A DNA stretch of 7,898 nt, taken from positions 1 through 7,898 of the forward strand of contig CAYSOW010000093.1 in the NCBI GenBank assembly GCA_964432715.1. The letters run 5' to 3'. The notes beneath the pieces are model-generated. The model did no database searches. It was not told the DNA's origin and saw only the letters and a program-made list of their open reading frames with translations. The translations under genes and the position numbers were made by a program. This stretch comes from Phocaeicola_A sp964432715. GTDB taxonomy: Bacteria > Bacteroidota > Bacteroidia > Bacteroidales > Bacteroidaceae. The first letter of the stretch is position 1; each line of letters starts with the position of its first letter. This document shows, piece by piece, positions 1 through 5,827 of the stretch.

Positions 1-4
1 CCCT

Positions 5-730
5 TTAAGAAAAGAGTTCCTTAAGTACCTCCAACGATTTCAGCGTGGGGAAGTCGGGCAGGTGCAACTTATAGTACTCGTTGAGCACTTCCAGACAGCG
101 TCCCCGCTCCGCACGATTCATCTCAAAGAGATACATCGTCTCATAATTCATACGCATCAGCAGCACGATGCGCGTAGCCTCCTCCGGCATCAGATAATTG
201 CGGTGGAGAGGGGAAGAGTGGCAGAAGCAAGCGTTCAGCAAATCGAAGTAATCCCCCTCCTGATAATCGTCCAGATTGGGATAGAGTCCCAGAAAGCGCG
301 AGAAACGCATCAGAAAGACCAAGTGGAAGTTGGCCATGCCCCGTTCGCCCATATCAAGCCATTGAATCGAGTTCGTCAGGTAGGCAAAGAGCGCCTCGTT
401 GCCCGTCTCCTCCCGCAGCGCCCGGTAGAGAAACTCCGCCAGGAAGAGTGCGATGGCCGATTTGCAAGGATCGAACGGAATGGAAGTGTTCACCCGTTGC
501 AGCTTCGCCTCGTGGATGCGCTGCATCGACTTTCCGCTGCGGTGCTCCTCCTCGAACTCGATGACCGCGAGCGGCTGGAACAGCAACCCCTGCACCCCAC
601 GCTTCTTGGCGCGCGACACAGGCACCAAGTAGCTCGCCCTACCGTGCAAATCGGTGTAGAGCGTCACAATGTTGGAGGTGTCCTTGTATTTCAGTACGTG
701 CAGCACGATGCCCACCACTTTCTGTATCAT
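5..730 (-). CDS. recO: DNA repair protein RecO
   Basis: RecO is a cytoplasmic recombination mediator. With RecR it loads RecA onto SSB-coated single-stranded DNA in the RecF pathway, and it anneals complementary strands. The 241-residue product has the family length and layout: an N-terminal OB-fold region (about residues 1-80, beginning MIQKVVGIVLHVLKYKDTS, with GRASYLVP near 30-37) and a helical C-terminal domain with the FLGLYPNL motif near 146-153 and a LEVLNEYYKLHLP stretch near 213-225. The four-cysteine zinc site of some RecO proteins is absent: only CFC at 168-170 and isolated Cys 89 and 212 are seen. I chose the ATG at 730. An in-frame TTG at 760 is possible on paper but lies inside the -7 promoter element. 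The stop codon is at 5-7, so the gene is complete. Identification rests on overall sequence resemblance and length, and I am fairly sure of it. Confidence 0.93.
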   Translation of the reverse strand: MIQKVVGIVLHVLKYKDTSNIVTLYTDLHGRASYLVPVSRAKKRGVQGLLFQPLAVIEFEEEHRSGKSMQRIHEAKLQRVNTSIPFDPCKSAIALFLAEFLYRALREETGNEALFAYLTNSIQWLDMGERGMANFHLVFLMRFSRFLGLYPNLDDYQEGDYFDLLNACFCHSSPLHRNYLMPEEATRIVLLMRMNYETMYLFEMNRAERGRCLEVLNEYYKLHLPDFPTLKSLEVLKELFS

Positions 731-757
731 ACGCTTATCTGTCTTGGTTACTGACTG

Positions 758-765
758 CAAAACTA
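758..765 (-). promoter_or_regulatory. -7 promoter element for recO
   Basis: Read on the minus strand, these bases are TAGTTTTG, an exact match to the Bacteroidota -7 consensus TAnnTTTG. A T-rich TTTT/TTTC stretch lies about 20 nt upstream (near 785-789) and may be a weak -33 element. The implied transcript start is near 753, leaving a leader of about 20-25 nt before the ATG at 730. The element supports that ATG as the start, because the longer frame would begin inside the promoter. Seen by motif and position only. Confidence 0.65.
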
Positions 766-913
766 TAAAAAAAGGAGGGAATGAGAAAACGACCTTCCTG
801 AAATAATCTTTTTTAAGAAGTTGCCTGTGCTTGTTATCTATCTGATAATGAGCTTGCTAGTAGGTGCTGTTTTGTAAATTTAGGACGCTGATACAAAAAT
901 ATTTACAGAAATG

Positions 914-945
914 TTTGGTGGAATGGAAAAACTGCACTATCTTTG
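914..945 (+). promoter_or_regulatory. Strong Bacteroidota promoter for tRNA-Glu (and rpsT)
   Basis: TTTG at 914-917 and TATCTTTG at 938-945 are separated by exactly 20 nt, a perfect match to the TTTG-N19-21-TAnnTTTG housekeeping promoter of Bacteroidota. The expected transcript start is near 950, about 37 nt before the mature tRNA 5' end. No other -7 match lies between the tRNA and rpsT, so this promoter probably serves both. An A+T-rich stretch with a short inverted repeat lies just upstream (873-907). Confidence 0.82.
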
Positions 946-986
946 CATCCGCAAACGAGAAATAGTCCCGCTTGTAAAAATGGCTT

Positions 987-1058
987 GGCCCGTTCGTCTA
1001 TCGGTTAGGACGCAAGATTTTCATTCTTGAAAGGGGGGTTCGATTCCCCCACGGGCTA
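987..1058 (+). tRNA. tRNA-Glu (anticodon TTC)
   Basis: A complete cloverleaf can be folded by eye. The acceptor stem GGCCCGT (987-993) pairs with ACGGGCT (1051-1057), with one G-T pair at the end. The D arm spans 996-1011. The anticodon stem CAAGA/TCTTG (1013-1017, 1025-1029) closes the loop TTTTCAT, which has anticodon TTC at 1020-1022. The T arm has five G-C pairs around TTCGATT (1034-1050). The discriminator is A1058. It is followed by CAA, so the 3' CCA is not fully encoded and must be completed by the nucleotidyltransferase. This tRNA reads GAA and, by wobble, GAG. It sits 49 nt upstream of rpsT on the same strand with no terminator hairpin seen between them. Confidence 0.97.
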
Positions 1059-1107
1059 CAAAGAAAGTAAGAAACAGATTATAGAACGTATAAAAGATTA
1101 GTCAAAA

Positions 1108-1362
1108 ATGGCAAATCACAAATCATCATTAAAAAGAATCAGACAAGAAGAGAAAAGAAAGCTTCACAACAGATACTACGCTAAAACTATGCGTAACGCT
1201 GTAAGAAAGCTTCGTGCGACTACTGAGAAGGCAGAAGCTGTTGCTCTGTATCCGAAAGTGCAGAAGATGTTGGATAAATTGGCTAAAACCAATATTATTC
1301 ATAAGAACAAAGCTTCTAACTTGAAGTCAAAACTGTCTGCGCATATCAGCAAGTTGGCTTAA
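1108..1362 (+). CDS. rpsT: 30S ribosomal protein S20
   Basis: S20 is a small basic protein that binds the 5' domain and helix 44 of 16S rRNA and helps early 30S assembly. The 84-residue product has the usual length. It begins with the characteristic MANHKSSLKRIRQEEKR and carries NRYYAKTMRNAVRKLR near 21-36. It is very rich in Lys and Arg, as expected of the helical S20 fold, and ends with the conserved IIHKNKASNLKSKLSAHI region (63-80). The ATG at 1108 has no Shine-Dalgarno but an A-rich upstream stretch, as is common in this phylum. No -7 element is seen in the 49 nt after tRNA-Glu, so the gene is probably transcribed together with the tRNA from the promoter at 914-945. A terminator hairpin follows the stop codon. 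Confidence 0.98.
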   Translation: MANHKSSLKRIRQEEKRKLHNRYYAKTMRNAVRKLRATTEKAEAVALYPKVQKMLDKLAKTNIIHKNKASNLKSKLSAHISKLA

Positions 1363-1387
1363 GTAAAAAGCTCTATTTACATAAAGG

Positions 1388-1420
1388 AGATCGGGTATTA
1401 ACTACTCGGTCTTTGTTTGT
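1388..1420 (+). terminator. Intrinsic terminator after rpsT
   Basis: AGATCGGGTA (1388-1397) pairs with TACTCGGTCT (1403-1412) over 10 bp, with two G-T pairs, around the loop TTAAC. A T-rich run interrupted by G (TTGTTTGTTTG) follows. It starts 25 nt after the rpsT stop, as expected for the end of the tRNA-Glu-rpsT transcript. Confidence 0.75.
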
Positions 1421-1518
1421 TTGTATCTACTTGAAAAACTTTACTCCTTAATTTTCAATTAATCGAATTAATTAGTGTTTTTAACGCACAAAAAGTCGCG
1501 TATCTCCTCTTTTTTTCG

Positions 1519-1526
1519 TATTTTTG
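1519..1526 (+). promoter_or_regulatory. -7 promoter element for gyrB
   Basis: TATTTTTG matches TAnnTTTG exactly and lies 27 nt before the gyrB ATG at 1554. No good -33 TTTG is present; the bases 20 nt upstream are GTCG. The TTG at the end of this element is in frame with gyrB and could be miscalled as its start. The predicted transcript begins downstream of that TTG, which favours the ATG. Confidence 0.6.
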
Positions 1527-1553
1527 TGTACTATTTATTCGAATATTGAATCT

Positions 1554-3515
1554 ATGTCAGACGAGAAAATTACAAACAATGCGGGCACCTATTCCGCCGA
1601 GAATATCCAGGTATTGGAGGGATTGGAAGCGGTCCGCAAACGCCCGGCCATGTACATTGGCGATATCAGCGAGAAGGGATTACACCACCTGGTTTACGAG
1701 GTGGTTGACAACTCTATCGACGAGGCTCTGGCGGGTTACTGTACGCACATTGAGGTGACCATCAACGAAGATAATTCTATCACGGTTCAAGATAACGGAC
1801 GTGGTATTCCGGTCGACCTTCATGAAAAAGAGAAAAAGTCGGCGCTGGAAGTCGTCATGACCGTCCTGCACGCCGGTGGTAAATTTGATAAGGGCTCTTA
1901 CAAAGTTTCCGGTGGTTTGCATGGTGTGGGTGTTTCTTGTGTGAACGCCCTCTCCACACGTATGATTTCTCAAGTCTTCCGTAACGGTAAAATCTACCAA
2001 CAGGAGTATAGCTGTGGTAAACCGCTCTATGCCGTGAAAGAGGTGGGTACATCGGAGATTACCGGTACCCGTCAGACTTTCTGGCCGGACGGCTCCATCT
2101 TTACCACTACGGAGTACAAATATAGCATCTTGGAGGCTCGTATGCGCGAGTTGGCCTACCTGAATGCCGGCATCACCATCACCCTGACCGACCGTCGTGA
2201 GGTGGAGGAGGATGGCAGTTTCAAGCAGGATGTCTTCCATTCGGAACTCGGCTTGAAAGAGTTCGTTCGTTTCATCGACTCTTCACGCGAGCATCTCTTT
2301 GACGATGTCATCTACTTGAACACCGAGAAACAGGGTATTCCTATCGAGGTGGCCATCATGTATAACACCTCTTATTCCGAGAATATTCACTCGTATGTAA
2401 ATAATATCAACACCATCGAGGGTGGTACCCACTTGGCCGGCTTCCGTATGGCGCTGACTCGTACCTTGAAGAAATATGCCGAGGATACGAAAGCGCTGGA
2501 GAAAGCGAAAGTAGAGATTGCCGGTGAGGACTTCCGCGAGGGTTTGACGGCTGTCATCTCTATCAAGGTGGCTGAGCCTCAGTTCGAGGGTCAGACCAAG
2601 ACGAAGTTGGGTAACAACGAGGTGATGGGTGCCGTTCAGCAGGCAGTGGGCGAGGCGCTCGCCAACTACTTGGAGGAGCATCCGAAAGAGGCCAAGCTGA
2701 TTGTCGACAAAGTGGTGTTGGCTGCGACCGCCCGTGTGGCAGCGCGCAAAGCTCGCGAGTCGGTACAGCGCAAGAGTCCGATGGGTGGCGGCGGTTTGCC
2801 GGGTAAACTGGCCGACTGTTCCGAGAAAGATCCTGCTGTTTGCGAGCTCTTCCTTGTCGAGGGTGACTCTGCAGGTGGTTCCGCCAAGCAGGGACGTAGT
2901 CGTGCTACACAGGCCATCCTGCCGTTGCGCGGTAAGATTCTGAACGTGGAGAAAGCCATGTGGCACAAAGCCTTCGAGAGTGATGAGGTGAACAACATCA
3001 TCCAGGCGCTGGGCGTACGCTATGGCGTGGACGGTGAGGATAGCAAATCGGCGAACATCGACAAGCTGCGTTACCACAAGGTGATTCTGATGACCGATGC
3101 CGACGTCGATGGTTCTCACATCGACACCCTTATTTTGACGCTCTTCTATCGCTACATGCCGAAGTTGATTCAGCAGGGATATGTCTACATCGCCACTCCG
3201 CCGTTGTACCTCTGTACCAAAGGTAAGGTGCGCGAGTATTGCTACACCGAGGAGGATCGTCTCCGCTTCATCGAGACCTACGGTGGCGGTAGCGAGAGTG
3301 CCATCCACACGCAGCGATACAAAGGTTTGGGTGAGATGAACCCCGAGCAGCTCTGGGAGACCACCATGAACCCCGAGACGCGTATCCTGAAACAGGTGTC
3401 TATTGATAATGCCGCTGAGGCCGACTACATCTTCTCTATGTTGATGGGTGATGATGTAGGTCCGCGTCGTGAGTTTATCGAGCGCAATGCCACTTATGCA
3501 AATATCGATGCATAA
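1554..3515 (+). CDS. gyrB: DNA gyrase subunit B
   Basis: GyrB is the ATPase subunit of the A2B2 DNA gyrase, which introduces negative supercoils. The protein has 653 residues. It opens with the GHKL ATPase domain: LEGLEAVRKRPAMYIGD at 21-37, catalytic Glu49 and Mg-ligand Asn53 in EVVDNSIDEA, DNGRGIP at 80-86, and the ATP lid GGLHGVGVSCVNALS at 120-134. The transducer domain follows, with QTKTKLGN at 347-354 (ATP-contacting Lys351). The Toprim domain carries EGDSAGG at 436-442 and the metal-binding DADVDGSHI at 515-523. The C-terminal tail has QRYKGLGEMNPEQLW at 587-601. The length is that of the short GyrB type, without the roughly 165-residue Toprim insertion of enterobacterial GyrB. QTKTKLGN favours GyrB over ParE. 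Arg459 occupies the position of E. coli Lys447, as in many other bacteria. gyrA is not in the window. The ATG at 1554 is preferred over an in-frame TTG at 1524 that overlaps the promoter. Confidence 0.97.
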   Translation: MSDEKITNNAGTYSAENIQVLEGLEAVRKRPAMYIGDISEKGLHHLVYEVVDNSIDEALAGYCTHIEVTINEDNSITVQDNGRGIPVDLHEKEKKSALEVVMTVLHAGGKFDKGSYKVSGGLHGVGVSCVNALSTRMISQVFRNGKIYQQEYSCGKPLYAVKEVGTSEITGTRQTFWPDGSIFTTTEYKYSILEARMRELAYLNAGITITLTDRREVEEDGSFKQDVFHSELGLKEFVRFIDSSREHLFDDVIYLNTEKQGIPIEVAIMYNTSYSENIHSYVNNINTIEGGTHLAGFRMALTRTLKKYAEDTKALEKAKVEIAGEDFREGLTAVISIKVAEPQFEGQTKTKLGNNEVMGAVQQAVGEALANYLEEHPKEAKLIVDKVVLAATARVAARKARESVQRKSPMGGGGLPGKLADCSEKDPAVCELFLVEGDSAGGSAKQGRSRATQAILPLRGKILNVEKAMWHKAFESDEVNNIIQALGVRYGVDGEDSKSANIDKLRYHKVILMTDADVDGSHIDTLILTLFYRYMPKLIQQGYVYIATPPLYLCTKGKVREYCYTEEDRLRFIETYGGGSESAIHTQRYKGLGEMNPEQLWETTMNPETRILKQVSIDNAAEADYIFSMLMGDDVGPRREFIERNATYANIDA

Positions 3516-3562
3516 CGCATACCATACCTCTAACAAGGTCATTAAAGTTTAAGATAACAAAG

Positions 3563-3604
3563 AAAAGCCGTTTCAATGTCGATGGACATTTGAAACGGCT
3601 TTTT
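3563..3604. terminator. Bidirectional terminator between gyrB and the DUF3109 gene
   Basis: A long hairpin forms from AAAAGCCGTTTCAATGTC (3563-3580) and its complement at 3585-3603. It has 18 pairs with a single bulged T and a GATG loop. It is flanked by AAAA on the left and TTTTT on the right, so either strand gives a GC-rich stem followed by a T-run. It lies between two converging genes, 47 nt after the gyrB stop and 21 nt from the stop of the DUF3109 gene. It is therefore well placed to end both transcripts. Confidence 0.9.
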
Positions 3605-3619
3605 CCTTATATATACTTG

Positions 3620-3635
3620 GATGATTTAAATCATC
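3620..3635. repeat. Perfect 16-nt palindrome over the DUF3109 stop codon
   Basis: GATGATTTAAATCATC equals its own reverse complement and spans the last codons and stop of the minus-strand DUF3109 gene. It is next to the bidirectional terminator. It has no loop, so it is more like a dimeric protein site than an RNA hairpin, or it may be chance. No function is assigned. Confidence 0.5.
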
Positions 3636-4207
3636 TTGCGTCGCTGAAGCTCAGCCACTACATCCTCCAGTTCGTTATACCAAGCCTCGCCGAATTTGCG
3701 AATCAGCGGTTCCTTCAGGAAACGGTAGACCGGTACATCCTCCTTCTTGCCCAGCAGCACGGCCGCCTTACAGACATCCCAGCGGTGGTAATTCACCGCC
3801 TTGTACGGACCGTAGTCGCCCACGCGGATGGGGTAGAGGTGACACGACACCGGCTTGTAGAACGAAGTCTTCCCCTCGCGGTACGCCTTCTCGATGGCGC
3901 AGTAGCAGCACCCCTTCTCGTCGTAGCAGGTGAAGACACAATCCTTACCATTCACGATGGAAGTCACCAGATCACCCTCCTCGTCGGTGTAGACCACCCC
4001 TTGGCGGTCAATCACCTCCTTGGCTTCGGGCGACAGCTCGTCCCAGATGATGGGAAGCACCTCTTCCAGTTGCTCCACCTCCTCCAGTTCCACCGGTGCT
4101 CCGGCGTCTCCTTCGATACAACACTCCCCCTTGCAAGCCTCCAGGTTGCAAAGGAACTTCTCGGTCAGTACGTCCAGCGATACAACGACGTCGTCAATCT
4201 GAATCAT
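3626..4207 (-). CDS. DUF3109 family cysteine-rich protein, function unknown
   Basis: This is a 193-residue soluble protein with no signal peptide or membrane segment. I recognise it as resembling the DUF3109 family of Bacteroidota, whose function I do not know. Eleven cysteines are the main feature: Cys20, 25, 29 and 30 (pattern C-x4-C-x3-CC), Cys90, 94, 100, 101 and 103, then Cys122 in KPVSCHLYPIR (118-127) and Cys146. This arrangement recalls the CxxCxxCC metal-chelating proteins (YkgJ/UPF0153 type), so binding of zinc, iron or an Fe-S cluster is a reasonable inference, but nothing here proves it. The middle (about 40-80) is acidic, and the C-terminus (DVVAELQRRKMI) is helical and charged. 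The ATG lies 6 nt after the gpmI stop on the same strand with no promoter between them, so the gene is probably cotranscribed with gpmI. Its stop codon lies inside a perfect 16-nt palindrome. Confidence 0.85.
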   Translation of the reverse strand: MIQIDDVVVSLDVLTEKFLCNLEACKGECCIEGDAGAPVELEEVEQLEEVLPIIWDELSPEAKEVIDRQGVVYTDEEGDLVTSIVNGKDCVFTCYDEKGCCYCAIEKAYREGKTSFYKPVSCHLYPIRVGDYGPYKAVNYHRWDVCKAAVLLGKKEDVPVYRFLKEPLIRKFGEAWYNELEDVVAELQRRKMI

Positions 4208-4213
4208 ACGCGA

Positions 4214-5728
4214 TTACTTCAGCAAATCGTGACCGGTCATCTCAGCCGGCTGCTCCAGTCCCATGATGTGCAGGATAGAGGGAGCCACGTCGGCCAATAC
4301 ACCGTTGGCAACGGTCGCATTCTTATTCTCAGTGACGTAAACGCACGGAACCGGGTTCAGAGAGTGAGCCGTGTTCGGCGTACCGTCTGCATTCACAGCG
4401 TTGTCCGCGTTACCGTGGTCAGCGATGATGATTGCCTCGTAACCGTTGGCTTTGGCAGCCTCGATAGTCTCTTTCACGCAAGCATCAATAGCAACCACAG
4501 CCTTCTCGATAGCCTCGTAAACACCCGTATGGCCCACCATGTCACCGTTGGCATAGTTCACCACGATGAAGTCGTACTTATTCTCATTGATGGCAGCCAC
4601 CAATTTATCCTTCACCTCATAAGCGCTCATCTCCGGCTTCAAGTCGTAAGTAGCCACCTTCGGAGAGGGAACCAAGATACGATCCTCTTTCTCGTACGGA
4701 GTCTCGCGGCCACCGTTGAAGAAGAAGGTTACGTGTGCATATTTCTCCGTCTCAGCGATGTGCAACTGCGTCTTGCCCTGTGATGCCAAGTACTCGCCCA
4801 GCGTGTTCTGTACGTTCTCCTTGTCGAAGAGGATGTGAACGCCCTTGAAGGAAGCATCGTACGGCGTCATGCAGTAGTACTGCAAGCCCGGGATGGTGTG
4901 CATACCTGCCTCCGGCATCTCCTGCTGAGTCAATACCACCGTCAACTCTTTTGCACGGTCGTTACGATAGTTGAAGAAGATCACTACGTCGCCCTCTTTG
5001 ATGGTACCGTCGAAGTTCGCGTTGACAATCGGTTTCACGAACTCGTCCGTTACACCCTCGTCATACGACTCCTGCATAGCAGCCACCATATCGTTGGCCT
5101 TCTTGCCGAGACCGTTTACCAACAAGTCGTAAGCCTCTTTGACACGCTCCCAACGTTTGTCGCGGTCCATGGCATAGTAACGACCGATGATAGAAGCCAC
5201 TTTACCGGCAGAAGCTGCGCAGTGGTTCTGCAACTGCTCGATGAAACCTTTACCACTCTTCGGGTCGGTGTCACGACCATCCATGAAGCAGTGGATGAAA
5301 GTATTCTCCAAGCCATACTCCTTCGCGATGTCGCAGAGTTTGAACAGATGGTCCAAAGAACTGTGTACACCACCGTTGGAAGTCAATCCCATGAAGTGAA
5401 TATTCTTACCGTTCTCCTTCGCATAAGTAAAGGCAGAAACCACCTCCTTATTCTGAAGAATCGAGTTGTCGGCACAGGCGCGGTTAATCTTTACCAAGTC
5501 CTGGTAAACGATGCGTCCGGCACCGATATTTAAGTGACCCACTTCCGAGTTACCCATCTGACCGTCAGGCAAACCCACGTTTTCACCGCTGGCCTGCAAC
5601 TGAGAGTGAGGATACTCTTTGATTAAACTATCCCAGTAAGGAGTGGGAGTGTTAAAGATGACATCTGCTTTTCCATGTGCGCCGATTCCCCAACCATCGA
5701 GAATCATTAAAAGTGCCTTTTTACCCAT
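4214..5728 (-). CDS. gpmI: 2,3-bisphosphoglycerate-independent phosphoglycerate mutase
   Basis: GpmI interconverts 3- and 2-phosphoglycerate in glycolysis and gluconeogenesis through a phosphoserine intermediate, using two Mn(II) ions. The 504-residue product has the family length and all key motifs: KALLMILDGWGIG at the start with metal ligand Asp11; the phosphorylated Ser61 in GNSEVGH; VHS with His122; DGRDTDP at 150-156; NYRNDR at 253-258 with two substrate Arg; EKYAHVTFFFNGG with Lys329; NGDMVGH with Asp396 and His400; ADHGN with Asp437 and His438; and TAHSLNPVP with His455. It belongs to the alkaline phosphatase superfamily and is cytoplasmic. I chose the ATG at 5728. An in-frame TTG at 5758 would add ten residues before the conserved start and lies in the likely leader. 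The gene has its own -7 element at 5764-5771, and the DUF3109 gene follows after 6 nt. Confidence 0.98.
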   Translation of the reverse strand: MGKKALLMILDGWGIGAHGKADVIFNTPTPYWDSLIKEYPHSQLQASGENVGLPDGQMGNSEVGHLNIGAGRIVYQDLVKINRACADNSILQNKEVVSAFTYAKENGKNIHFMGLTSNGGVHSSLDHLFKLCDIAKEYGLENTFIHCFMDGRDTDPKSGKGFIEQLQNHCAASAGKVASIIGRYYAMDRDKRWERVKEAYDLLVNGLGKKANDMVAAMQESYDEGVTDEFVKPIVNANFDGTIKEGDVVIFFNYRNDRAKELTVVLTQQEMPEAGMHTIPGLQYYCMTPYDASFKGVHILFDKENVQNTLGEYLASQGKTQLHIAETEKYAHVTFFFNGGRETPYEKEDRILVPSPKVATYDLKPEMSAYEVKDKLVAAINENKYDFIVVNYANGDMVGHTGVYEAIEKAVVAIDACVKETIEAAKANGYEAIIIADHGNADNAVNADGTPNTAHSLNPVPCVYVTENKNATVANGVLADVAPSILHIMGLEQPAEMTGHDLLK

Positions 5729-5763
5729 ATTAGTATCTAATTTTAAATAATCATTCAAGACTG

Positions 5764-5771
5764 CAAAATTA
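5764..5771 (-). promoter_or_regulatory. -7 promoter element for gpmI (and DUF3109 gene)
   Basis: On the minus strand the bases read TAATTTTG, an exact TAnnTTTG match 35 nt before the gpmI ATG. No good -33 TTTG is visible at 19-21 nt spacing; ACTG at 18 nt is a weak candidate. The element lies in the 99-nt gap after trpB2. I see no terminator hairpin in that gap, so read-through from trpB2 may add to gpmI expression. Confidence 0.6.
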
Positions 5772-5827
5772 CAGTTTTTTCCTGAATAACAGTGGGTAAA
5801 AGTTGATAAAAGATGCGAAATTCTCTA

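Noticed and set aside
160..710. Repeated CAGCACGATG at about 163-172 and 700-709
   Set aside because: It is a short match within the recO coding sequence in different contexts, most likely due to shared codon use. It forms no array or structured repeat.
62..754. 230-codon plus-strand open frame opposite recO
   Set aside because: It is antisense to recO, with an Arg/His/Gln-rich product and no homology I recognise.
2283..3542. 419-codon minus-strand open frame opposite gyrB
   Set aside because: It is entirely antisense to conserved GyrB domains, has no promoter, and its product has no recognisable fold. The open frame follows from the codon bias of gyrB.
3590..4783. 397-codon plus-strand open frame opposite the DUF3109 gene and gpmI
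   Set aside because: It runs antisense across two well-identified genes and their junction and starts inside the terminator hairpin. Its product looks like a low-complexity translation of complementary codons. It is a shadow frame.
5729..5827. Possible terminator between trpB2 and gpmI
   Set aside because: No stem of useful length followed by a T-run on the minus strand could be found.
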